A stretch of 20,612 nt of DNA from Gamarada debralockiae (Eukaryota > Ascomycota > Leotiomycetes > Helotiales > Hyphodiscaceae), in contig NXFV01000645.1 of NCBI GenBank assembly GCA_002803225.1, positions 1 to 20,612 on the forward strand, given 5' to 3'. Every line of letters starts with the position of its first letter. The first letter of the stretch is position 1. Of this stretch, positions 1 through 8,914 are shown piece after piece. The notes under the pieces are model-generated. The model had not been told where the DNA came from, ran no database searches, and worked only from the letters and a program-made list of their open reading frames with translations. A program made the position numbers and the translations under genes.

Positions 1-522
1 AAAAGCGGGATAGCGACTCATTTCCGCTATACAGATCCTAACCTCCATCACTTGAAAGTCATCGATAGAAACACACCAGTTATAATGGCAGTTGAGGCAT
101 GGAGGTATGGAGGTTCCCAGCAAATGAGGTAGCCGAGAAAGCCTAACAGAATCCCATGGAAGGCATGCAGCTACCGAAAGGTGTCAATTGGACTTGATTC
201 AAGCATTTGTGGGTCAAATGACGTGATGGAAAGGAGATTGATTGATGCAACATATTATGGTAAATTGATTATTCCTTCCAGTTGGCGCGAATTTACAACG
301 GTCCAACCACGATCACTAGAACTCGTCACACTTGCAACACTTCCTCAATTTGAAGGGAAAGAAGCAGGAACGATGACCGTCAGATGGGGCCTGGAAGGAC
401 TTGAAAGACAGATGGAAAGGCATGGATTAAATCGGCTCCGATGGCAGCAAGGTTGTACGAAAAGTTCGGCTGAAGACAAGTTACGGCGAAATGGCTCAAG
501 AAGTGGTATCGTTCATGTGTAG
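1..522 (+). pseudogene. Broken GNAT N-acetyltransferase, cut by the window edge
   Basis: The translation matches the layout of fungal GNAT acetyltransferases, which move an acetyl group from acetyl-CoA to an amine, but in pieces from different frames. Bases 1-150 give HHLKVIDRNTPVIMAVEAWR, the beta strands before the CoA site. Bases 181-430 give LVTLATLPQFEGKEAGTMTV, which resembles the family's 'TLPEYQGKGIGS' CoA-binding turn. A different frame near 430-520 gives SAPMAARLYEKFG followed by SYGEMAQEVVSFMC, the usual C-terminal 'LYEKFGF' strand. At least two frameshifts and an in-frame TAG near 148 separate these parts. The turn reads GKEAGT instead of the expected QGKGIGS-like pattern. The 5' end lies outside the window. 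The family call is from recognised motifs, not from a search. Confidence 0.6.
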
Positions 523-665
523 ATAATTGGCAGCCTAGAGCATTGGAAGGACTTCTACAAGAGGCAAAGTCACCGTGTCTCTTGTCGTGGGTTTCTTGAA
601 GTCCCGTGGATTGATTTTCAGCTACTTGGCATCAGCAATCGTCACATTTGGCTGGTTGCAAGCAC

Positions 666-1988
666 TTACAGATTTCCTATATTTTGGATCACTTTGCGGG
701 CTTCGGCTTGAGAGCCTTTCACGACATCCTCAGCGGACACAACTGATTTTATCAGGCCAACTCCAGCACCACTGGATGTTGTCAGAAGATGTTCCTTCGG
801 ATGAATTTAAACTTACGCCCAGATAATCTTCCTACTTGTATCTCCGACTTCGCTTGCCTTTTTATATTTAGCAACATTCTCGTGTTCTGGAAGCCCAGAT
901 AGAAAGTCTTTGTAACTTTCACCAATGATTGCACGGCCATCAATCGCAGCTGGCCAGAACCCTGTCCCTTGAATATCATCGTGCACGGTAGACCTACGTT
1001 GATCGATCAATACACGGAAACGAATCCAAAGAAAGGAGAAGTAATATTTCATACTTAATGGTTGATTGAGATCCATCAGTGGTAGAGACCATAGCAGATT
1101 TTACATTTTCGGGAGAGTCGCATTCAGGAGTGGCGAGGAACTGTTTTATCAGCCTAAAGTAATAGACTTCATGACACTGGTCAAACATACTCTCGTTCCC
1201 ATCACAACTCCTTGGGCACCTATTACACCATCAGTAGCGAGTCTCACAGACTGTGAACGAATGGAGAGCGGGGTGTACCGACCGAGAGCTTGTGCCGCAG
1301 CAATACCTCTACCGTCCATTATTCCCCCAGCGGCAATAACGGAAACCTGAGAATTTTCAAACTCTTCTTTCAGCATGTCCATGACCTCGGGCAACAAAGT
1401 CATTAAACCTGCTCCACGGGCTAGTTGATGTCCACCTGCATCAGTGCCTTGAACGACCAGCACATCAGTACCATCCTCTACAGCCTCTCTCGCATCCTTT
1501 ACGCTCCCGACTTGGACGAACACTTTCAAGCCCCATGCATTTCCCTCGGATTTTAGTGACGGAATGATATCCGTGTATTGCGCCCTATTTTCTGCGGCAA
1601 AGAGCCAAACTGCGGCAGGGCGATACTCACGCAAAACAGGGACAATGCCTTGGAGAAAGTTCTCAGGGCGAAACATAAGGAAGCCCACCCCAATTGGAAG
1701 GACTTTTTCGGAATTTTGGATTCTGAGGAGACTTCTGGCCTTTGAGAGCTCCGAGCGAAGCGTCGTAGTATGAGTGCTTGTCGCGGCGAAATCAAGACCA
1801 CCCCCGATAAACCCTGAGTTCATGTTTCAGCCGCTGCCCCCGACATTTAAATAGAGAATTCATTTACCAAAACCACCTGCTTCTGTGACACTTGCTGCCA
1901 ATTTTGAGTTCGCAAATCCAAACATTGGTGCATTGCATATGAACGGTGGCGTAGTCCGGGGGAACCACGCCTGAAGCTTTTCTGCCAT
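666..1988 (-). CDS. Nitronate monooxygenase (2-nitropropane dioxygenase family), six exons
   Basis: This is an FMN-dependent TIM-barrel enzyme that oxidises alkyl nitronates such as propionate-3-nitronate to carbonyl compounds and nitrite. Exons on the minus strand are 1988-1868, 1813-1283, 1219-1191, 1140-1055, 993-817 and 771-666. The introns are 54, 63, 50, 61 and 45 nt, all GT..AG, and phases agree at every junction. The result is an uninterrupted 349-aa protein, a normal length for the fungal family. The N-terminus has NAPMFGFANSKLAASVTEAG followed by GFIGGG. GTDAGGH at residues 163-169 carries the conserved active-site histidine. AAGGIMDGRG at 201-210 is the FMN phosphate loop, followed by ALGAQGVVMGTRF across intron 2. 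The C-terminus has STVHDDIQGT, DGRAI and GAGVGLIKSV. Splice sites were placed by family alignment; the GTCGGT donor of intron 2 is the least typical. There is no obvious partner gene. Confidence 0.93.
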
Positions 1989-2160
1989 GACGCCGCGGTT
2001 TCGGCTAGAGGAATAGAGGTTACTCAAAATTAGGGGCCGGGCTGTTTAAAGCGCTAACTGGATTTAAGTGGATGTAGAGAAGGATGTTCCAATAAATGCG
2101 TCTTTTCGAAAAGAATCAAGTCCCGCGACACTGCTTCCGTTGGGGCGTTGCTTATGAGTT

Positions 2161-2406
2161 ACGGAGGCCGCGGTCAAAAGTCGCCGGAATTTTTGCGAAA
2201 TACAGGGGTTAACTAGCCTAAAGGATTAACGTAAGCACTATAGCCCCCCTGTAGCTTTAGTGAGACAACGCTGTAGCTACAGGGCACTAAGCCTAAAACG
2301 ATAGGGCCAAAGCGCTATATTTTCAGGAGGTTGATCACTAATCTTACAGGGCATTGATTTTAGCGAGCCAATGAGAATTCCGGAGACTTTTGACCCCGGC
2401 TTTCGT
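2161..2406. mobile_element. 246-bp MITE with 31-bp inverted ends
   Basis: Bases 2161-2191 and the reverse complement of 2376-2406 match at 27 of 31 positions; the core is GGTCAAAAGT. The 4-bp sequence AGTT lies directly outside both ends (2157-2160 and 2407-2410) and may be the target duplication. An internal perfect 10-bp hairpin, CCCTGTAGCT with AGCTACAGGG, occupies 2247-2256 and 2275-2284. There is no coding capacity, so this is a non-autonomous element. The superfamily is not assigned, because a 4-bp duplication is not diagnostic. Confidence 0.7.
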
Positions 2407-2410
2407 AGTT

Positions 2411-2889
2411 GCGGGTGACAAATAGCGCTGACGTTGGCCTGAGACCAGTTACCCCGCACCATAGGCTACGCTGAGCAGTACCTATTGCTTATTCACGTTT
2501 TTCATCTCATCTCCCAATTCCGTAACAAATAATTGTTCATAAGGCTAGTTAGCCTGTTATATTTTCGTCAGTTTTGACGACTGTCACTCCAAGACCTAAA
2601 CATACCCCCTAAATTCCAAAATGAATCCTCATGGAAGTAAGTCCACGTTATGCTAGGAGTTATTGCTTAAGACAGCGGAGTATAAATCAGTTATTCAAAG
2701 AGATGGTTTCCGTGCCATTTGATATAAACCCTCTTCCTGCCTTTGTCTACAATCTAAATCCTTACTTCCTATCACGACTACCAGGCGATTCCCAATATCT
2801 CTCCTTAAGAAGTATAAACAATTCAAACCTCTTTACTACATCAATGTCTCGTTTCTATACTTTACAGTTTCTAGACTTTTGGTAATACT
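2411..2889. other. Intergenic, no gene seen
   Basis: AT-rich sequence with short open frames that resemble no family I know. Small palindromes occur (AGGCTAGTTAGCCT near 2542 and CGTCAGTTTTGACG near 2567). No element ends could be defined. Confidence 0.5.
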
Positions 2890-3300
2890 AAAACTTAAAT
2901 TGCAAGAGGACTTCTTCAAGAAAGACCATGAGAATAGCTCCGAGAACAATAGAGATATTATTATTAGACAAGCAGTCAAGAAAACGCTCCAACCAAGTAC
3001 CTTGAAGAGATATGCTTGTATGATGGCGATGTAGAAACAATACGTCTTTATAAGCTGAAATTGAGGCTTTCAAAGCACCTAATCGTAGCAAATCAAATAT
3101 CAAGTCGTACTCTGTGTAATATAAGGACGTTACAGAATTTTACTACGGACGTTATATATGGTATAAAAGGTGCCTATGGCGACCTAATAGTATGCGTTAA
3201 TACATTTGTTACACACCTGAAGGATTTTCTAGAGGGCTGAAACAGGATTGTAGTAGGGATGACTGCGAATCAAGGTAATGAATGTATTGTTGGAGTGTGA
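2890..3300 (+). pseudogene. Relic resembling the N-terminal part of DUF3435/FluG-type tyrosine recombinases
   Basis: Two plus-strand pieces in different frames resemble the N-terminal helical domain of fungal DUF3435 (FluG-like) proteins. That family includes the 'captain' tyrosine recombinases of Starship elements and many orphan relics. The first piece, about 2940-3030, reads RQAVKKTLQPSTLKRYACMM, similar to the family's 'L.p.TlkrYe..i..W..Y'. The second, within 3016-3240, reads RTLQNFTTDVIYGIKGAYGD followed by CVNTFVTHLKDFLEG. This resembles 'TLKhFa.fva..I.GryGd..cVnTv.thlkdFlaGWer', and the TGA at 3238 sits where the family has tryptophan. No catalytic domain follows; an LTR begins at 3387. 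The match is from memory of the family pattern, so it is only suggestive. Confidence 0.35.
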
Positions 3301-3386
3301 ACTGCCTAAAGAAAGAAGAGCTAGCAGCTGCGCGCGCAATATTTATGTTGTCTGGAGGTCACGTGCAACAAACCACGGGTCTGCGA

Positions 3387-3632
3387 TGTCAGGAATATTG
3401 CCTGAAATATCGCTATACTTAGTACCGATCTGACCCGATATCAGAAGGCTCTGTAGACTCGTCTGTAAGGTACATATGTACGAGCTGTACGGAGCTCTAT
3501 ATATACAGGCTCTACCACAGGTAGAACTAGGACAAGAATTAAGTCAAGTACACCTGAAATATCACTTCACCGAAGCTCTTTTACTAGCGTCCACGTGACC
3601 CTGCCCTACCCCACTGGACTATAAATCTAACA
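3387..3632 (+). mobile_element. LTR copy 1 (246 bp), same family as the solo LTR at 12872
   Basis: It begins TGTCAGGAATATTGCCTGAA and ends AAATCTAACA, so it has the TG..CA ends of an LTR. It aligns along its whole length, in the same orientation, with 12872-13107. Shared blocks include GGTACATATGTACGAGCTGT, the TATA-like GAGCTCTATATATACAGG and CTCTTTTACTAGCGTCCACG. The flanks are TGCGA on the left and GTAAG on the right, so there is no target duplication. Either this is the left LTR of an element that has lost most of its interior, or one flank has been rearranged. Confidence 0.75.
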
Positions 3633-3679
3633 GTAAGAACCCTGCACGTGCAAGCACGTGACTCATGTGGGAGCTTGCT

Positions 3680-4037
3680 GTCAGGTTCCTCACAGTTTGT
3701 ATCAGATTTTTGGGATGAGTTCTGTACTAGACTACAAATCAAGTTCAAGCTATCGACCGCAAACCACCCGCAAACGGACGGCCAGACTGAAATTGTGAAT
3801 CAATACATTGATCAGCGCTTAAGACCCTATATCAACTACTATCAGGACGACTGGGATCAGTGGGTCAGCATCTTCGACTACCAACAAGCCTCCTTGCCAC
3901 AAACGATACAGAGATCGCTATATCCCGGGGGGCCAACATCACGCTCCAGATTAAAGCTTTTCGTACTTGACACATCTCAAAGTACAGAAAACGCGTCCAG
4001 TGCTTTCATCATGGTACGAAAGACATTAATAAAGTAG
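3680..4037 (+). pseudogene. Fragment of a Ty3/Gypsy-type retrotransposon integrase
   Basis: The frame reads SQFVSDFWDEFCTRLQIKFK followed by HPQTDGQTEIVNQYIDQRLR and DWDQW. This is the second half of the Gypsy-type integrase catalytic core (rve family), which inserts retrotransposon cDNA. The QTDGQTE motif keeps the last acidic residue of the D,D-E triad. The usual SDRG before SQFVS has become SGSS, so the second Asp is gone, and the first part of the core is missing. After DYQQASLPQ the similarity fades, and TAG ends the frame at 4035. It starts about 50 bp after the LTR at 3387-3632, so both probably belong to one element with a large internal deletion. It cannot be functional. Confidence 0.85.
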
Positions 4038-4294
4038 AACAATCCTCACCCTCCACCAGTTCTCTCAAATTTGATTTTACAGAAAAGCAAAAACCCTGAT
4101 GCTGAAGTTTCTAAAAACTCAGTCCCTGCTATGTCACTGAAAGTAGCAGGCGCTTACAGAATCAGACTTAGACATTACTTATTCAAGGAGGAGGAAATTG
4201 GTAGCAAAGGTATTATTGAGACTTGACTCCTTATTTTTGACTCCCCTCTCTTTCGACTCCTCCCCACTCCCCTGACTCTGAACTCCAGTACTCG
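4038..4294. other. Spacer, probably more retrotransposon debris
   Basis: This stretch joins the integrase fragment to the 3' end of the next gene. Stops fill all frames and I recognise no motif. A pyrimidine-rich run (GACTCC repeated) lies at 4223-4275, just past the stop of the minus-strand gene. Confidence 0.4.
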
Positions 4295-4996
4295 TCATAT
4301 CCCTAGCTTTTGCGCCGCTATGCAATACTCATCGTACCTGTTGTTATACTCACACAGTATACCATACATCCAATTGTATTCGTGGACCGATAGAACTGTC
4401 CATCCAACATCAATAACTGGAGGCATCTCTGTGTCTATCTCTTCTTCTTCCATCGGTGTCTCTTGGGGCACCCAGTCTTTCCACACTAGTTTGATCATAG
4501 GCCCATGAGGGAATTCGTGATCCAACGAGTCTAAACAGCTATCATCGACATAAACGCAAATATTGTATCTCGTTCCAAGTGAAATATCCACGGAGGTCTT
4601 AGTAGCGCTCCTCTTGCCAGTTCTCATTTCATTCATCTCCTCCAGACTTAGTCGATCTGCCAACCATACCTCCAGCTCATCCACCACCCAGGATCTGAAA
4701 TGCTTCCGAACGTCGTGCGTCGTCATGCCTTCAAATCTCTCCCGGTCATCCATCGGCAACAGCTGATGCCTCGGTCCCAGGGTTTCCATCCTCTCTTGCG
4801 AGATTAGGTCATCTTCGACATTCTTTGCCAGAATCTGTAGCATGCGAGACCATTTGACGTCCGTGCCATCCCCGTACGCCACACGATACACGACGAAACC
4901 CCATGGTGAGCCAGGCTTGAGAGAATAATCACTGAGCGATTCTTCGATCAGCTTCATCTCTGGTGTGCATTCAGCAGGCTTGTCATCTGTTGGCAT
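4295..4996 (-). CDS. Conserved fungal protein of unknown function (WGFVVYR-type)
   Basis: The intact single-exon frame ends at 4295. From ATG 4996 it gives 233 aa beginning MPTDDKPAECTPEMKLIEES. It matches a large ascomycete family of hypothetical proteins that I know only by its sequence pattern: GSPWGFVVYRVAYGDGTDVK near the start, MDDRERFEGMTTHDVRKHFR in the middle, then YNICVYVDDSCLDSL, an acidic MEEEEIDTEMPPV linker and DVGWTVL near the end. No catalytic motif, signal peptide or membrane segment is visible. The frame stays open upstream to 5311. An earlier start at 5254 would add 86 residues with no Asp or Glu and many Ser, Arg and Thr, either a presequence-like extension or untranslated leader. 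The most upstream codons run into the MITE at 5296-5511, so a start there is unlikely. I prefer 4996 because relatives begin there. Confidence 0.75.
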   Translation of the reverse strand: MPTDDKPAECTPEMKLIEESLSDYSLKPGSPWGFVVYRVAYGDGTDVKWSRMLQILAKNVEDDLISQERMETLGPRHQLLPMDDRERFEGMTTHDVRKHFRSWVVDELEVWLADRLSLEEMNEMRTGKRSATKTSVDISLGTRYNICVYVDDSCLDSLDHEFPHGPMIKLVWKDWVPQETPMEEEEIDTEMPPVIDVGWTVLSVHEYNWMYGILCEYNNRYDEYCIAAQKLGI

Positions 4997-5295
4997 GATG
5001 GGCACGGTCGATATCCTCAGCTGCGTGGGAACGGATATAGTGATGGATTTTGCGGTTCGAATAAGGGATAGAACAACACGAGAAGGCGATGCGAAGGTGG
5101 AGCTGGATGAACACCTGATGGTTGTAGAAGTGGAAGCAGGACGCGAGAATGAAGTGTATCGCGGCAATAATAAACACTTATGAGCACGTCTTGTGCTCTG
5201 CGAAAGATGGATACGCATGCGATAGAATGTACACTGGCAGGACGTAGGTGTCATTTCTAAGATTGGAGGACGAGAGCCGCGATAATCAGAACTAT

Positions 5296-5511
5296 CACCA
5301 GGGGTTGACAAAATTCGCTCACCAGGTAGAAAATCGAAACTTTAATAACTTTACGACTCCAGGTTCAGTTCGGTTGAAAAATTATCAAATTGATCGCGAA
5401 GAACAGGCCTTTAAATCTGGTTCAGAGAATTTTTTTTGAAAACTCACTTTTTAGGGGGTTGTTGTCATATTATCTTTTCGGCTGGTGAGCGAATTTTGAC
5501 AGCCGCTGGTG
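5296..5511. mobile_element. 216-bp MITE with 30-bp inverted ends and TAT flanks
   Basis: Bases 5296-5325, beginning CACCAGGGGTTGACAAAATT, match the reverse complement of 5482-5511 at 27 of 30 positions. TAT stands directly outside both ends (5293-5295 and 5512-5514), consistent with a 3-bp target duplication. Each end also contains CACCAG at its outer tip and CTCACCAG at its inner edge. There is no coding capacity. A 3-bp duplication is seen in Harbinger-type and CACTA-type elements; the sequence does not decide between them. It lies just upstream of the gene ending at 4295 and could carry part of its promoter. Confidence 0.8.
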
Positions 5512-5580
5512 TATCTGAATCTCGCTTAGTAATAGTTGGCCGCTAACGCCTTAGCGTCCTCCTACAGGGGCCCTTCCCTA

Positions 5581-5832
5581 TCCTTTCCGCTGCGGCCAGG
5601 AACGTGTCTCGCCTGATTTGTAACGCATCAAAAGTCGTCGCTTTTCCAATTTCACTGCACTCTACCCTATAAATATAAATCAATAAAACCCTGATAAGCT
5701 TCAAATTCGGAAGGTAGTAATGCACATTATCGGAGGGATTCAATTTTTATTGCGCTGTGTAGCGACTTATTTGGTGTTGAAGTAGTCGGAATTTTGGTGA
5801 TGGAGACACGTTCCTGACCGCAGCGGAAAGGA
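5581..5832. mobile_element. 252-bp MITE with 30-bp inverted ends and TA duplication
   Basis: Bases 5581-5610 start TCCTTTCCGCTGCGG. They match the reverse complement of 5803-5832 at 29 of 30 positions. TA flanks both ends (5579-5580 and 5833-5834), as expected for the Tc1/mariner/pogo superfamily. The right TA directly adjoins the presumed left end of the pogo-like relic at 5835. The near-identical ends suggest a younger insertion than its neighbours. Confidence 0.85.
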
Positions 5833-5834
5833 TA

Positions 5835-7640
5835 GTCGGCGAAAGCGGGGTGACGCGTTTTGCGACGAATCTCGTAATGAATCTTTTTTATTTTATATAT
5901 AATTTCTACTAATATAATTAATTAATTCTTTAAACACTTACTAAAAATGGCTCGATTAAGTTCCGCAAATTAGAGTATCTATATCCGCGACTAACCTATC
6001 GAGGTCAAAATGGCACAGGCTCTTGCGTGGTTACGTGAGAACCCCGATGAGAAACCTACGACTGCAGCGCGCCTATGCTATATTGAGAATAAGTAGTCAG
6101 TTCAGCAAGCTTGGAGGCGTGAAAGAAAGCGAATACAGGAAGGAAGGAAGTCCAGTGGGGCTAGCCGCAATAGGATTCTACGACCTGATCAACACCAAGC
6201 TATAATACAATACGCCATTGATTATACAACGGATAGAGGTATAGGAGCTACGAAACAGATGGTATACAACTGCGATGTATACCTTCGATTTCAAGAGAAG
6301 AAGTCTTTACCAACCTAGCGATGGTTCCAAAATTGGCTTAAAAATACCCCCGAACTACATACGATCAAGACGAAACCTATTGCGAGCCACTATATCGATA
6401 TACATACCTCCGCGATTGGTTCGAGACAGAGTACAAGCCAGCGCTCGAATATATAGGAATGAGGAGTAGGAAATACATATATAATGTAGATGAAAGTGGG
6501 TATCGCATTGCCTATCCCACAGGTGAGAAGGTAGTAGTCCCAGTTGGGATTAAAGAGATGTATGTTGGAGTGCCTGAGAAGCAGCTATCCCTTACTATTA
6601 TCGAATCTATTTCTATAGATGGAAGGTCTATCCCGCCCTTAGTAATTATGCCTGGAGGGATGATTATAGAGTCTTAGTTCTATAAAAATATAATAGGTTA
6701 TAAAGTTGTTACTCTATCACTATTGTGGCAGCTCTGCACAAAGGGATCTCACGAGGGGACGCTGTAGAGAAGGTGCTGTATATACTGGAATTCTAAGCTA
6801 AAGAGAGAAGGAAAAGAAGTGCAAAGGAGTGCAGAGTGCAGTCTATATACACAAGGAACACGCCAGTGCGTAGCTCTCGAAATACAGGAGGCTTAATATC
6901 TGAAACAAGGGTGGCTGGGACGCTGGAAATCAGGGGCTAATTCGTACGAATGTGTGACATTCTCCAGAACTGTCACAACTATCTGGATATACAAATGAGG
7001 GAATTTGTGTAGAATAGCTAGACTACTTTATTAAGTAAAACGATTGCGGGCTGGATAAGCCTTGAAGGATTCTCTTAATAGATAGGGCCAAGTACTATAA
7101 GGCTCCTGAGTTTATTCTCAAGGCTAAAATAAACTGTATTTGGATTGTTAAATTCCCTTCACACTAGACCTATCTCATCTAGCCTGCTGATATTAGCTGT
7201 TTTCAGCAATGGAAGAAATGGCAACAAACCGCTATTATGAACGCAATTCGCTCCTTCGAACCTGAATACAGTATTCAGTCCTTCTTCCGTGATCGTCCTC
7301 AAATTCGCATAAGAACCTTTAAGGAAGGTACAATTTAGCATATATTTAGAGATACTAGTATATAGCTAGTAAGTTTCAAGCTATTCAAAAGAAGCTGAAG
7401 AAGTATGGGGAAAAGAAGAAGGAAGATATACGGTTAGAATACTTGGAAATTAGGTCAGAGTTAGAGACACAAGAAGAGACAGAGCCTAGACCACAGCTAG
7501 TTGAAGAGTATCAACTCCCTCAATTGAAACCCCCCCCCCAATACACTGAATATCAAAATGCACTCCAACTGTCACGAGTCGATATTGCTGAGCTTGGAAA
7601 GCAGGGTGAATACGCTCTATTAAAGACTATTCAAAGCTAA
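5835..7640 (+). mobile_element. Dead pogo/Fot1-like DNA transposon (DDE_1 transposase relic)
   Basis: The transposase reading begins at ATG 6010 with ALAWLRENPDEKPTTAARL, a helix-turn-helix. RWFQNWLKNTPELHTIKTKP near 6319-6378 is the CENP-B-like DNA-binding domain. YNVDESG (about 6480) holds the first catalytic Asp, LLIDRAK (about 7074) the second and PADISCF (about 7183) the third. A charged tail ends near 7640. A one-base frameshift lies near 6405. In-frame stops are at 6094, 6316, 6675, 7015, 7036, 7063, 7165 and 7180; several sit where the family has Trp or Gln. A 254-bp insertion (6724-6977) splits the catalytic domain. The left end is probably GTCGGCGAAAGCGGGGTGAC at 5835; no right inverted end was found, so it is truncated. 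Confidence 0.85.
6724..6977. mobile_element. 254-bp LTR-like insertion inside the pogo relic
   Basis: It is flanked by perfect 5-bp duplications ACTAT (6719-6723 and 6978-6982). Removing the insertion and one duplication rejoins the transposase reading as VVTLSLSGYTNEGICVE. The ends are TGTGGCAGCTCTGCA and, inverted, TGTGACAGTTCTGGA (12 of 15 matching). TG..CA termini, a 5-bp duplication and TATATA boxes inside fit a solo LTR better than a MITE. It contains AAGCTAAAGAGAGAAGGAAA, and a near copy of this occurs at 7635 at the broken end of the pogo relic. Confidence 0.8.
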
Positions 7641-8311
7641 AGAGAGAAGAAGGAAAGTCGATCGTGACTCTGAACTCTTACAATATATTTCCTGTGTCAC
7701 GTGATTCGGCAATCTTCGCAGCACCAGCTGTAGGAATGCTTGTTGTGTGTCGTCGAATTTGATTGGCTTGTTAATAAGATTTGATGTGCGGCCGCTGCAA
7801 TAATTAAGTAGCCCCAAAAACGTCTCGACCTTTGCCTTTGTATCTGTGCCGCCCAGGCTGATTGTATCCACAAAGTATTCATTAGGTGAGCATCCTCTGA
7901 GAGTAATCTGTGCCGCTCAAGGATGCTACAGAATAGATCCGTGTAAAGTTGATCACTCATATTGTCAAGGCTACGTACTTCGTTGGTCTTCCCACATACC
8001 ACTGCGGAGCCTATACTGTAACCTGCTACAGTAATAATATCATCATCCGCTTGGAAGCTCACGCTTGCCGGGGTTCACCCGCTGCTCGTTTGAACTGAAC
8101 ATGGATGTCTGTCCGAAATGATTCTCTAGTCTAGACATCCAATCTGGTGTCCAGGACGGGAGGTTGGGTTGCCCAGTAGCAGAGATAGAGTCAGGCCCCG
8201 CCTCGCTGTGGTCGGGAAACTAGAGCATATAACGTTAAGCTTCTACGTTTCCTCCACCAGCGCTTGGAATACTCCGAGATAGACGGAGCGCACTGACCGC
8301 TGATACCGTAG

Positions 8312-8449
8312 TAATTGGTTTACAAGACCCCAACCTAGTACTAGACCCCCCCGTTTATAAGACGCTGGGAACACACCAAAATAATCCCTGAAAAGGGCCT
8401 TCAAAGTGGTGACGGTTGAACTGCAAGATAGGGTCTTGTTAACCAATTA
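8312..8449. mobile_element. 138-bp MITE inside the HET pseudogene
   Basis: The ends TAATTGGTTTACAAGACCC and its inverse at 8431-8449 match at 18 of 19 positions. The flanks ATACCGTAG (8303-8311) and ATACGGTAG (8450-8458) form a 9-bp direct repeat with one mismatch. A long duplication of this kind suggests a Mutator-like element; if read as 8 bp, hAT is also possible. On the minus strand it separates LHPELEIDYR from RSVRSVYLGVFQALVEET of the HET reading. Confidence 0.85.
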
Positions 8450-8914
8450 ATACGGTAGTCGATTTCTAATTCAGGATGAAGGCTGGAGCGGGGATCCGAG
8501 AGACCAAGTAAGCCGTACAATTTATCCCGTGGATTAGTTGCTCTCTTCTGATGATTCTCCTCAAGAAGTTCCAATAGCTATGTGCCTGGCAATGCTCTCT
8601 TTGAAATCTCGTGATGTTTTAATCGTGACGAGATCGTGATAAAATCACTCATCATAACAAATCCATACTTGTTCAGAGCAGCACCTACAAACTGCCGGTT
8701 GCCAAACATTCTCTCGAATGCCTCTGCAAATCTTCGCAAAGCCCAAAATGGAGCGTCATGATCTCCGCATTGGATGATTCCGTCCTTGGCAAACGCAATT
8801 TCTTGGGTGATCCAGGTTCGTTTTCAGTATTCCCGATACTCGCTCTGAAAAAGCTCTGAGGAGATTTAGAAAGCATTTGCGGAGTTGATATTTTTCTCCC
8901 GAGATGGTGGACAG

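Noticed and set aside
5041..5311. Extended N-terminus of the unknown-function gene reaching 5311
   Set aside because: The frame is open, but it enters the MITE end, has no acidic residues over 86 codons from 5254, and relatives as I remember them start near the ATG at 4996. An earlier ATG at 5254 remains possible.
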